Shown: piece by piece, positions 10,972-21,786 of the stretch | How positions within the stretch are numbered: the first letter of the stretch is position 1 | Layout of the letters: each line of letters opens with the position of its first letter | DNA from: Tuctoria greenei | Taxonomy: Eukaryota; Streptophyta; Magnoliopsida; Poales; Poaceae | Length of the DNA: 64,000 bases | Direction: 5' to 3' | Assembly: GCA_036927565.1 (NCBI GenBank) | Contig: JAYESD010000001.1 | Location: forward strand, 279,693,560 to 279,757,559 | The notes under the pieces: generated by a model | Told to the model about the DNA's origin: nothing | The model's database searches: none | What the model saw: only the letters and a program-made list of their open reading frames with translations | Made by a program: the position numbers and the translations under genes

Positions 10972-12492
10972 ATGGCAAGAAAGTGGAAGGTTTCATCAAG
11001 CTTAAGTCACCATTGGGAGGATTTGAGAACACTTCTCTCCTTCAAACTCATTTTGAGTTTGAGGAAGAGAAATGTTCAAGATGATGACCCAATGGAGGAG
11101 CCAGAACCAAATCCATTGCCAAATCCAATCTCAACTTGGCATTTGACATCAACCATCAAGCCTACGCCAAAAATCAAGGTTGTGAGTTTCTCACACAAAG
11201 ACCTTCGTCACCAACTGCTCTTCAAACGAGGTATGAGTTTAGAATTTTTCATTGTTTGGTTTGCCATAGAATTGAATGTATTTGCTTGCATTTGTGAGGA
11301 AGGTTGACACTTCCTCATCATTTAATTCTCATGCATCCTCACAAGAGTAAGTGTGGGTATTGACTTTTGGATCTCCAAAAGGAAATCCCACCTTACTTGG
11401 AAAAAACTAAAACAAGTACCTAGAATCCTTTAAGCATTGTTTTGTAGACTTAGTCATTTTTGTCTAGGTTTAGAAAATAAAACTTTTGGGCATGGCTTAA
11501 TTGGAGAATTGGCATATAGAAACTTGGGCATAGTGAAAGCCATAATTTTTAATTGAGTTTCATGCATAGATGGTGTCACTAGATTTCAAACTCCTAGGAA
11601 TAAGTGATATCCTTGCTCTAAAATTGAATTGCATTTTTTGGAGGAGTCACTAAATTTTAAATTCCTAGTGAAGTTTAGGAGGATAAAATTGAGAATCTTG
11701 TTTGTCATGGTCTAAATGATAAAATTTGCTCTTGAAAGCTAAGATGGTTAGAAACTTTAAAAGATGTAGGGATCCATATAGTATATTTCTATCACATGCA
11801 TTGCTATGAGAAGGAGATTTAGAAAATATGCAACATGAATTATCCATAAAGCTCCACTCTTATCAATGAATAACACATTGATCATGGATACACTTGACAT
11901 TGGAACCAATGCATCTTTGATTTTGTTCTTCCCCATATGTACAAATGAAAGTTCGGTTACCTAACCCGAACGTTCATTTGTACAAGTATCGGGAGCTAAC
12001 CATCCCTCTCTATTCAAGAGAGGAAGTTTGCAGGAGTAATATTACTATGCAAGCATTCAAGAAGCTGATTGTTGGGATCACTAGAGGATCCCATTTCAAC
12101 ATCTCTTGGCCAAGGAGTAAATGAGGATGGTTGCTACCTATCGGAAATTATGCCCGAAGGTCAATCATAACTATACGAGGCTAGAGATTTGAAATGGGAA
12201 CCCTCCATGAGCAACCAATGGGTTGCCACGAATGGGTGAGAACATTATGCTCTCAACTATTCTAAGCATTGATTCAAGCTCAAGAGATTTGCCACCATCA
12301 TTGGGTGCAAGTTGTTCCTATGTGGCTAGAAGCCAAGGAATGACAAATCACACCCAACACATGGAGACCCTGATGTGCGGACGATCAACATCGAAAACAC
12401 TCTATTCAACCAGACTCATGGTGTCTAGGGGAGGCAACACAACAATCAACACTCAACCCTCCATTGTCAAAGCCACGCTGCAACAAGGATAG
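10972..12492 (+). pseudogene. Athila-1 env-like / ORF-1 relic
   Basis: Corresponds in position to the split env-like ORF of Athila-2. The only open piece is 10972-11307 (about 110 codons). Nucleotide matches to Athila-2 include the stretch near 11941-12000 (TTCGGTTACCTAACC, then GGGAGCTAACCAT), matching 48020-48071, and CAAGCTTGGGG(G)A(A)GGACCCCCACTTGAGGTAAC near 12555, matching 48603. No intact reading frame remains. The conserved middle block seen at 47600-47900 in Athila-2 is largely missing. Confidence 0.5.
11938..11984 (+). repeat. 47-bp near-perfect inverted repeat (hairpin)
   Basis: TGTACAAATGAA pairs with TTCATTTGTACA, and inside it GTTCGG pairs with CCGAAC, around a TTACCTAAC loop with single-base offsets. 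The same site in Athila-2 (about 48012-48058) keeps the loop and right arm but the left arm is different. Confidence 0.75.
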
Positions 12493-13961
12493 GCCAACTC
12501 ATGGCCTACCTCCGTCGTTACGGTTTCAACCCCTATCACGGACCTTATCAAGAATAAGCTTGGGGGAGGACCCCCACTTGAGGTAACTTGTATCACACCC
12601 ACTGCATTTTTATTTCATCCATTGCATATTTACTTTCCATTCATCCACCATCCACCATGCATCTAAAAAAAACATAAAAATAGGAACTTAAATTTGCTTT
12701 ACTTATCAAATAAAGTTGTGTAGTGAGAATGATTTAGAATTCACATAGATGAAATGATGAATAGTTGCTCTGTTTTATTTTTCCTAAGTCCCTAGTTTAC
12801 AACTTGCTACTCTCCGAATATTGCTTAAATTGGCTAAAATTAACTTTGCCTTGATTTAGAAATTGTGGGTAGCAAAAGCTTAATCTACTTCTAGGTTGTT
12901 GGGAGATTTGAATTATTAATAGGGCTGCTATTCCTATTTTGAAAGTGGAACTTAGATTTCCAGAGAAATTCTATCAAGATTTAAGTTTCCCTCATTTGAT
13001 TGGAAATACCTACCAAAGCCATATGATATTCATACATAGACAACACCTTATGCATATGCTATTTACTTTCACATTGAGCCTAGTCAAACTAGTATAGACC
13101 TATGTGAGAAATCATTCGATTCTTTTTGAATTCAAGACTTCACTTGCACATGCTATACTTCTACACTAGAAGGAAGAAAAATTCCATCATATACACCATT
13201 CCACAATAAAAAGAGAAACTCCATGATATTCATAGTTAGCACTCTATTAAAGTTATTGCATAAAAAGGAGTAGAAGACATGGCTACAAGAAAAAAAAAAA
13301 GAAAATGCATGCTTATATCATAAGCATGAGAAAAAAAATATGCTTACTCCATAAGCATAAAAAAGGGGGTAGCCATGTTTCATCCTTGCAATAAAGAGAG
13401 TCCACATCAAAAGGAGTCATCTCAATGTTTCCACATCCACCTCCATTCCATCACACATGCACAGGTCTTGATTCAAAAGTTTGAATTGATTTCTCCTAAG
13501 GCTTGCTCTTTTGACTTAGCAATATTATGTGTTGCAAATATGCCTACTACTTTCCCTACCAATCTCCACATACAAGCCATATTCAAAGAGTGGGAATAGT
13601 ATAGGCATAATGCCTTGGTGAGGACATATTTCCACCATACACAAAGGTGTGATTGAGAGAATCAATTGAGGTACTTATAATCTAATTTGAATCTCTCTGG
13701 AATTTAGGTGGAACTTGATATCTAGGCTATGCTTGCTCCATTTGCTGTTCTATCTTTCAATTACCCATGAATAGGAGAAGGCATAACTCCCATAATGACT
13801 TAACAAGGGTGAAGTACCATAGCCACTTTTTGCAATACTAGGTAGAGTATTTTGTTGTGCACTTGGTACTTTCGAAAGGTAGAACATTGTAGCAACTCCT
13901 GATCATCAACCTAAAGTCTTGACTTTGCTCGGGACGAGCAAAGGATAAGCTTGGGGGAGTT
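12493..13961 (+). other. Athila-1 3' untranslated region and polypurine tract
   Basis: AT-rich, no credible ORF. It matches 48630-49957 of Athila-2 over most of its length. It ends in AAGCTTGGGGGAGT (13948-13961), the polypurine tract abutting the LTR. Two short stem-loops built on ATGCTTAT/ATAAGCAT lie at about 13308-13365. Confidence 0.6.
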
Positions 13962-15641
13962 TGTTGACGGCTGTTATATACCAATTTCAGTAGTCAATAT
14001 AACTCAATTATGTGAAGGATTGATCATTTCTTGCACACATCACCTTTCTACTTGACCTATTTCCACTTGTACTTGGAGAAATATGTGTATGCAGATATTT
14101 ATACAGGAATTGAGGAAAAGTATGGGGAGCAATCCTATAAAATATCATCCCAGCCAATCAGACGATGACACGTGGCACCACATGGATCAAATGGCCCACA
14201 AACAGAAGTATCTGAGGCCATCCAACGGTGTAGCACCAATATCAGTCAATGGGACCCACCTGGCAGCCACCTGGAGTAAGTACGGGCCGTTTGAAGCCCT
14301 GACCAGGTCGGCCGAACCAGGGGGTCGGCCGACCTGGTCCTGGCGCCAAACGCGGTCAACTTCCACGTGTTGGCTCCTCCCGGCTCCCTGGAGTCAATGA
14401 CGACTGATTCGCGCACTTTTGGTGGCGGGAACCGACCTCAACACTAGTATAAATAGGACCCCATACCCCTCACTTTAACACACACGACTTGGGCATCGTT
14501 CTATTGTATACACTATCTTCCATAGTCCTTAGAGGAGCTAGGATGTAGAGAGGAGAGCCTCTAGTCCCAAGTCCAAATTGGGAGAGGAGTAGAAGGAGTC
14601 TCTCTTCCCAATTCCACATTGGGAAAGGTATATCTCATGTATTCCTCCTTGTATTTGTGACTTTGTGCTCAATAAAGTATTATCTTTAGTCTTCTTTTAT
14701 ACATATACTTGGACAAAGCGTTTCTTGTTTGATTGTGGAGTCCATGTAAGTGGAAGGTATAGTCTTTATGATTGTACTCTCATGATCACATCTTATGGTC
14801 ATAAACACTATAGACCCCCACTATAGTCTATGTAGTTATGATATGATTATGTTAATATGAATAACTATGCTATGCACTCAACATTGGTTCAATGATCATT
14901 TAGTTCATTGCCTTAGGATGGCTTGTGTTGTAGCTCTTAAGTTATTTGCTTAGTAAGCTAGCATGGTGCTAGGGTATTTAAGTAGCGTGGGATGTCTCGT
15001 AGACCCACGGATTGAAGAGGTAGGCAGTAGGTGGTGACATCCCTATCTGTCCTTTGTAATCCTCCACGTTCGGCTATGCCACAGGCTCTTGGCGGGAGTC
15101 GCCCTAGTATTGCTAGGGGTAAGCCCGTGCCCAATGTGTTATATAGTATTGCATGGGAATTCATCATTGACATGACCATTAGTATCTAGCTTAGGCTATG
15201 TATATGTATTAGGAGCATTGTAGGACCAACTCTCTAACTCTTAATCCAATCTCCCTCTAGGACCCATTTACCCTTTAGAATAGATTGCCTAGTTGTGTGT
15301 CACACTATCCCTATTATCAACTTACCCCCTGTTCTGATAATTGATTAGTATCCCATAGCTTGACCATAAGAGTAGTATATACTTTACTCCATTGCCTTCC
15401 TTTGGGATAAATACGATACCCTTGGGAATACCCATGGGTGAAATGCTACAACGGTATCTTTCGTGCGCTTGCGGATCTCATCTCTTTACCAGAGATGATC
15501 TGTGGTGTTAAGAAATACCAACAAGTATTTCTGGCGCCGTTGTCAGGGATGTTTTGTTAGTATATCTTAGGAGCCGTCAACAAGCATTTCTGGCGCCGTT
15601 GGCGGGGATGATTTGTTAGTATATCTTAGGAGCCGTCAACA
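13962..15641 (+). repeat. Athila-1 3' LTR
   Basis: Starts TGTTGACGGC immediately after the polypurine tract. GCCGTCAACA, its perfect inverted repeat, occurs twice at the 3' end: at 15573-15582 and, after a second copy of the terminal unit of about 59 bp, at 15632-15641. The duplicated unit contains TGGCGCCGTTG-CGGGGATG, a near-perfect tRNA-Asp primer-binding site. The duplicated terminus makes the true LTR end ambiguous by one unit. A TATA box is at 14448-14455. The sequence beyond 15641 is Copia RT. Confidence 0.85.
14448..14455 (+). promoter_or_regulatory. TATA box of Athila-1 3' LTR
   Basis: TATAAATA in ACTAGTATAAATAGGACC, conserved at 22273-22280 and 50446-50453 in the Athila-2 LTRs and, slightly altered, in the antisense LTR. 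Confidence 0.6.
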
Positions 15642-16467
15642 GCAACAAAGGGAAGGGACGTTCATAAGCCAAACTAAGTACACTCAAGATATACTCAAGA
15701 AGTTTGGGATGGACAAGGCGAAGCCCATAAAGACTCCCATGGCAACAAATGGCCACTTGGATCTCAACGAAGATGGACCTAGCATCGACCAAAAGGTATA
15801 TCGCTCTATGATTGGATCTCTACTCTATTTATGTGCATCTAGGCCAGACATTATGTTGAGTGTATGTTTGTGTGCAAGATTTCAAGCCAATCCTAAGGAG
15901 TGTCACTTGATAGCCATAAAAATGATATTGAGATACTTAGTTCATACACCCAACCTTTTTCTTTGGTATCCAAAAGGCTCCAAATTCAATCTCATTGGTT
16001 ACTCCGATGCAGATTATGTCAGATACAAAGTAGATAGAAAAAGTACCTCCAGCACATGCCAATTCCTAGGTAGATCCCTAGTTTCTTGGTCCTCCAAGAA
16101 ACAAAACTCCATTGCCTTATCCACAGCCGAAGCGGAGTATGTTGCATGCGGGAGTTGTTGTGCACAACTCCTTTAGATGCGACAAACTCTAAGGGATTAC
16201 GGTTACAATATGAACCGTATTCCACTCCTTTGTGACAATGAGAGTGCCATTAAAATTGCCCATAATCCAGTTGAGCACTCTAGAACCAAACACATAGACA
16301 TCCGACATCATTTCTTGAGAGACCACTCCATGAAACGAGATATAACCATTTCCCATGTCAACACCGAAAAAAAATTGGCCGACATATTCACCAAGTCACT
16401 TGATGAAAAACGTTTTTGCGAGCTTCGAAATGAACTAAACATCCTTGATGCTCGGAACGTGGCTTGA
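15642..16467 (+). pseudogene. Copia B pol fragment: end of RT and RNase H
   Basis: Equivalent to 2685-3510 of Copia A. It contains ISQTKYTQDILKKF, SMIGSLLYLCASRPDI, YSDADY, STAEAEY and CDNESA. One in-frame stop (TAG at 16174-16176) replaces a Trp codon; otherwise the frame is open to 16467. The first 29 bases of the longer open frame starting at 15613 belong to the Athila LTR and are not part of the gene. The catalytic YVDD of RT lies outside this fragment. Confidence 0.88.
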
Positions 16468-17427
16468 AATTTTGCATACCTGTATGATTTCTTCAAAATA
16501 TGTTGATTGGATTGTGAAAATCATCTCTCTCAATTTTCTCAGAAAACTATGTCAATTACTAGATCTTGGTGAATTATGGTCATTGCTTGATTGTTGTATG
16601 CTTACTGATCATATTTATCAAGATTAGTTGATTTGATTTGCCTCCCTATTTTCTAAATATGTACCTTCAAATATATATGAATGGGCTAAGAAGTTCTTGC
16701 CTGGTGACCAAGGACTAGTCCGTGGTTACCCGAACTAGTTCGCCCATGCAGACTAGTCCGCAGAGCGCCGGTTAGGCCGGACTAGTCCAATATAGCCTCT
16801 GGAAAAGTTCGTACTAGTCCGATAATTTTGGGACTTGTCTGATTTTTCGTGTCCATAACCCTAGCCGCCGCCAAACCCTAATTCCATCACCCTCACAACT
16901 TGCCTCAAGCTTCTCTCTCTTCGAGCTCGAGCTCCCAGGGCGATTCCTTGTTTTCTCCACCAAAAAGCTCCACTTTTGGGCGGAAATCAAGCTTCCTCGC
17001 TCGAAGATTGAAGTTCGCAGACTTGTCCGGCCTTCAACTCCATCCTCTTTGATATTCAAGCGATTTCTTTGGTAATTTTTGCCCAAACCCTAGAAATCCC
17101 TATTTTCTTCATTGTTGATCAAATAGCCTAGCTTCTTTCACCTAATACAAGTGTCCTTGATGTATTACATTGTTGTTAGGCTAATTTTGCATTGAATAAG
17201 TCCATTTGTCTCATAAGTTAGGTTTTTGAGGATGAATACCGGACTAGTCCGGTCCATGCACGGACAAGTCCAACCACCCGGACTAGTCCGTGCCTGTACA
17301 CCGGACAAGTCCGATTTTTCTGAACTCAACCCTAACTTTTTAACTCCTCAATTCAAATTCCCTTGTCATCCATTCGATTCCTTGTCATCCATTCTTATCC
17401 ATACCTTGTACAATTCATTCTCAGGGC
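16468..17427 (+). other. Copia B spacer with palindrome copies
   Basis: Non-coding and homologous to 3511-4451. Palindrome copies cluster at about 16712-16830 and 17240-17315. The latter group lies about 110 bp before the accessory ORF start. Confidence 0.6.
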
Positions 17428-18922
17428 ATGTCGACCTCTCACGACGAAGCTTCAGACTTCGAAGCCGAGATGGCCCAAGAAGCCCCACTTCAGTCCTCGA
17501 CGGACCAAATCAAGAAGAGACCTTCCGAGCCAGCCCCCTCTCCACCTCAGTCTCAAAAGAGGGTGGCTCGACGCAAGGTGTCTGCTTCCAGGGCTACCGC
17601 TGGTGGTGGCCCTAGCTCGGCGAGTGCCTGCCTAGCCAAGGGCAAGGGAATCGCAACGGGACCGATTGGCCCCCTGAAGATGTCAGCTCCAAAGCAAGGG
17701 GCTCGAGATCCCGCAGAAGACAAGTTAAATGTGAAGGGCAGCGACTTGGCTGCAAAATTCAGAAATGTTGATTGGTATGGCCGCCCGAAGCAAGCTGTGG
17801 ATGGAAGATTTTGGAGTAACTTCCATGCAGACTTCTACAAGTCTGTATATATCCATAGGAAGATGCCAGTAGTGTGTACCCAGTGGATTGATTGGGCACA
17901 TTTTGAGAAGAAGGGCTGCTCACCATTTGTTGAAGTGGTGGAAGCAATTGAGAGGCATGGTCTAAAGGATCTTTTTGCCTTCAGGAACAACTGGAATGAT
18001 GAGGTCATAGCGCAGTTCTTTGCGACTTACCACTTCTCTAGTGATGATGAAGAGAGTGTTACTTGGATGACTCACGGATCCAAGTATAGTATAACCTATG
18101 AAGACTTTGCAAGCCTGCTGCACCTTGACACCTCAAGCAATGACTGCTTAATCATCCATAACCTAGGTGTCATCAAGAAGGACAGGATGAAGTTCCTCTA
18201 TGATCCCAACTCCAAGTTCAACCCCCCTTCTACCAAGAACATGAAGCCATTCTTTGTGGTGTTGAACAGAGTTTTGAGTAAGACAATTGCCCCCAAGGAT
18301 GGGGATGCTAGGAGTGTGCAGGGCTACCTCCGGACCCTGATGAGGGTCATAAGTAAGGACTGCAAGTTTGATGTGGCTGACTATATCTGGAACGATATGG
18401 TCAACATCTCTTGCACACCCAATAGGTCGTGTGGCTATGCTCCGTATCTTATGTTCGTGATTGAGAAAGTCACCAGGATAGAGTTTGTCAAAGATGTGGA
18501 GCACCTTCCTTTGAGGCCCCAGATGCCCCAAAAGCCAACCACTAAAGCTGCTCCCTCCCCTAATTCTGCTGCAGAGGCTCCGGCGAGAGCAAGTGGAAAT
18601 GTCGGGGCTGCCCCTGCCACTAGGGCAGCTCCTCAAAAAGGGGCTGTGAGTGGCATCCTGAAGTATCTTGCAGCCATCTTCGAATCTTGCCGCAAGACTG
18701 AGATCAGAAGTCACAAGCTCAACCAATAGAGAAAAGAGGATATGAGATATGTGAAGGCAAATATCAAGCAGCTAAGTCAAAAGCTGGAGATCGACCATAT
18801 TGGATCTCTAGCAATTTCTGAGGACTCCGACCCTAACATCACCGAGCTCGGGCCACCTCCTCCTCCCTCATTAGCCCGAAGACGAATATGAAGACGATGA
18901 GAGGACCGACAGCGAGGTGTGA
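17428..18922 (+). pseudogene. Copia B accessory ORF in env-like position
   Basis: ATG at 17428 is open for 433 codons to a TAG at 18727-18729. The same frame continues to 18891, and the acidic end (DDERTDSE) survives in another frame to 18922, so one stop and one late frameshift separate it from a full-length ORF. Layout as in the Copia A copy: basic low-complexity start (RPSEPAPSPP), conserved middle from YGRPKQAVDGRFW through WNDEVIAQFFATYH, MTHGSKYSITYEDF and MKPFFVVLNRVL, Ala/Pro-rich linker, Lys-rich segment. It has Trp where Copia A has the stop at 4908. No membrane helix or signal peptide is seen. Function unknown. The good state of this ORF compared with pol is notable. Confidence 0.75.
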
Positions 18923-19393
18923 AGACTTTAGGTCCCTCCTCTCCTTCTTTTTGGTGTCTTGATGCCAAAGGAGGAGAGATTGAGGGGGAGTCTTAGGTCT
19001 TAAGCTGTAGGATGCGAGGAGAGAGCTTCCTTTATGCTTTTTGTCTATTTTTGGGTTGTAAACTGTTTAAATATGCTATTTTGTACTTCATGGTCCTGTG
19101 ATGCAATACTGTGAACTACTCGTGAATTAATCTATGAAATCTGTGGTTTTGCTCCTAGAATGACATATATGCTTGTTGTTGGTATGTTAATGTCAATTAT
19201 GTCATTCTCTTCATGATTATTGTTTCAATGCACTTAGTTATGCATCCCACCATAAAGAATGCACATATGGATTGTGTATTCATTGCTTAATGTGTTTTGA
19301 ACACATATGTGCATACTTTATGAAAATATCCACTTTTTATCATATTTTGTGAAATCTCAATTGGTTGTCATCAATCACCAAAAAGGGGGAGAT
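18923..19393 (+). other. Copia B 3' spacer and polypurine tract
   Basis: Non-coding, aligned with 6012-6460. Ends AAAAAGGGGGAGAT right before the LTR. Confidence 0.7.
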
Positions 19394-20956
19394 TGAAAGT
19401 GCATCTAGGATCCCTTGTGGGTTTTGGATGATTTATGACAAGCAAATGAGATCCTAACTACTTTGTTGAGATGAGCACAGGTTTTAAGTTGAAAATAAGC
19501 AAAGTGCCAAAAAGAAGGGAGAATGAGGAGCAATGTGGAGAAGAGCTCAAGGAACAAGAGTAGTAGATCATTGTGTGTGTAGTGTGTTAAGGAAACACAC
19601 CCCAAGAGCTCAAACACAAATAAACACACACATTGCACAAATCTATACAGGACCAGACTAGTCCGACTGACACCGGACTAGTCCGATATCTCTCTCTGCA
19701 CAAGATCGGAAAAGTCCGATATCACCGCGGACTAATCTGATATCTCTCTGACTAGAGTCGTACTAGTCCTCCCCAGTGCGGACTAGTCCCCAAAGCACTT
19801 CACAAGTTGCACAAAATCGGACAAGTCCGATCATACGACGGACTAGTCCGATATCATTCTGATCTAAATTGGACAAGTCCGATATTGGCACGGACTAGTC
19901 CGAAAACCCTTTGACCTAAATCAGAGAAGTCCTCCAAGTGCGGACTTGTCACCCAATTCACTTAGGGTTTCACTGATCCGGACAAGTCCGATGACTATCG
20001 GACTAGTCCGAAGAATTCCAGAAGCAAAATCGGACAAGTCCGCTCCTAGCTGGACTAGTCCGATATTTCGGGACACTTAGGGTTTGCTACACACAGCACA
20101 CCGGACTAGTCCGGTGTCCACCACGGACTAGTCCGATCTTTCTAAACCCTAACGGTCACCTTTAGAAACCCCATATAAATAGATGTGCACGGCCCAACTT
20201 TAATAACTCTCTCGACCCCCTGCGCCGTCACACCTCCCAAGAGCCTCAAAAACACATCTCTCCACGAAATCAAAAGCGACAAAGATCAATCCTTTGAGGG
20301 TACACTTCGGAACATTGGAGAGACACATTTCATCACTCTTGAGCTCTTGGTTTGATTCCCTAACACACTCATGTGATTTTCATTGTAATATTTTGAGTGT
20401 GTTCTTGGTGGAGTTGTCATTGTAATCTAGGGGAGCCCTCAACGTGTGAGAAGGCCCCTTGAATTCGGTTATTTACCCTTTGTGATAAGAGAAGAGGATT
20501 GGCCTTCGTGGCGATCCGACTAGGGTAGGGTTGGAGAAGACCCCGTCCTTATGTGGACTCCTCAACGTGGATGTAGGTTGCCTTTGTGGGAGCCGAACCA
20601 CAGGATAAATTGCTTGTGTTCTTGTTTTGTGTTTATCGTTCTTATTCTTCATATCAATCTAGGGTTTCAATCAATCTCACTTACTTTACGTTGAAACATC
20701 AAATATAAGATTAACTTGTGGTATACCCTAGTTCATAATCTTGCAATACTTCTATTAACTGTATATTTCCGTTGCATACATCGTAGAATCAAATTAATCG
20801 ATCAAACTTAATTAACCTAGTCGGTACCCACCGGACTAGTCCGCACTTGACCGAACTAGTCCGATATCTCGAGTTTTGATGTGGTTGTTAAGTGTTGCAG
20901 GTTCCGACAAATTTCAAAAAGGCCTATTCACCCCCCCCCCCTCTAGGCCACATTCA
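19394..20956 (+). repeat. Copia B 3' LTR
   Basis: TGAAAGTGCATCTAGG to CTCTAGGCCACATTCA, about 1563 bp, colinear with the Copia A LTR. The palindrome array spans about 19655-20135, with two more at 20828-20870. TATA box at 20174-20181; poly-C run near 20931-20940. Flanked on the right by TGTCATTAAG, unrelated sequence. Confidence 0.88.
20174..20181 (+). promoter_or_regulatory. TATA box of Copia B LTR
   Basis: TATAAATA in CCCCATATAAATAGATG, at the same place as in the Copia A LTR. Confidence 0.55.
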
Positions 20957-21389
20957 TGTCATTAAGATAGCATTAATGACACATAATCAGGTCTTGAAGT
21001 CTTTAATATTCCTTGAAGGTCTGAGCTATTGGAGGTCCACCAACCTGTCTGTTGAGATTGAAGGTCCGGCGGTTGGACGTGTGGCAGCTCCGGAGCTTAC
21101 CGTCTTGGACGAGTAGGTCCGGTGCTGTTGTACATGTGTCGATACCGGAGCTTCCCTCTGTCGGGGGTTAGGTCTGGGGGTGCCACACAGGTATCTAACC
21201 GGAGCATTCCCATGTATGGATTGTAGCTCCAGTTTTATGATACACGTGGTGGCACTGGGACTAACCATAGGAGGGAGGCAGGTCCGGTTACGAGTGACAC
21301 GTGGGGCCTTTGGAGGTCTTCAGCTCAGATAGGTGGAGTTCCTTTGCACTCTTTGCAGTTCCAAGGGGTATCCGGTATGCAGGGTACCG
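20957..21389. repeat. Unclassified CCGG-rich repetitive fragment
   Basis: Between Copia B and the antisense Athila LTR. No ORF, no LTR end and no homology to the other elements here. It has many short CCGG-centred words: TCCGGAGCTT, AGGTCCGG, ACCGGAGC, several near ACACGTGG or GTGCCACA. The style (short CCGG words every 25-40 bp) recalls the palindrome arrays of the LTRs nearby. It may be an LTR piece of another family; I cannot identify it. Confidence 0.4.
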
Positions 21390-21786
21390 ACAGTGCCAGA
21401 AATGTGTGTTGGTATTTCTTATGCACCATTAACTAAACATCTCCAACTGATGTGTCACAAATGCTTGTTAATGGTTCTATTGGATCACAGAGTGAATTCC
21501 GCAAGTGCACAGAAATATCATCATAGCATTTTCCCTTAAGAGTATTCCCAAGGGTGTCATTTATTTGATCCCAAAGGAAGGCAGGGAAGAGATATAACAA
21601 TCATCAAGTGGAAACGATAGAAAGGTCTAGGTAAGAATCTAGTAAGGATGGATAAAATAATAGTGGAGGTAGTGTGACACACACAAAAGCTTTCGAGTCT
21701 AAGGGGGTTAAGAGGATCCTAGAGATTAGTTAAGGTTGAGAGTTATGGAGGTACTCCTACTATGCTCTATTGTACATATACATAGT
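21390..21786 (-). repeat. Antisense Athila LTR, part nearest its 3' end
   Basis: Reverse complement matches about the last 400 bp of the Athila LTR except the terminal unit of about 60 bp; for example the segment at 21433-21540 corresponds to 23260-23385. It breaks off at CAGTGCCAGAAATG near 21390. Its other part resumes at 51626, so Athila-2 split it. The last five bases (ATAGT, 21782-21786) are the target duplication of Athila-2. Confidence 0.8.
21782..21786 (+). repeat. Target-site duplication of Athila-2, left copy
   Basis: ATAGT directly before TGTTGACAG; identical to 51626-51630 after the 3' LTR. Five base pairs is the usual duplication size for these integrases. Confidence 0.85.

Larger units (their letters stand above)
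8028..15641 (+). mobile_element. Athila-1: non-autonomous Athila-type Gypsy element, 5' LTR truncated
   Basis: A partial 5' LTR (8028-9176), a primer-binding site matching tRNA-Asp, a decayed gag, a decayed env-like region, a polypurine tract and a complete 3' LTR (13962-15641). LTR ends are perfect 10-bp inverted repeats, TGTTGACGGC and GCCGTCAACA. No RT, RNase H or integrase can be found in the 4.8-kb interior. Athila-2 has the same architecture, so the pol-less form is a family trait. The left edge is the Copia A LTR. The right edge joins directly to the middle of a Copia RT (15642), which suggests Athila-1 inserted into Copia B. Confidence 0.8.
15642..20956 (+). mobile_element. Copia B: SIRE/Maximus-type element, 5' half missing from window
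   Basis: Begins abruptly at GCAACAAAGGG, equivalent to position 2685 in the RT of Copia A, directly after the Athila-1 LTR. It then follows Copia A in order: RT end, RNase H, spacer, accessory ORF, polypurine tract, LTR. The break is best explained by insertion of Athila-1; if so, GCAAC would be the target duplication, repeated left of the window. The right boundary is ACATTCA at 20956. Confidence 0.85.

Noticed and set aside
21390..21786. Antisense Athila LTR as a clean solo LTR
   Set aside because: Its 3' terminus is missing and the two outer flanks (CCGG-rich fragment, Copia C) are not parts of one another, so no duplication can be shown.
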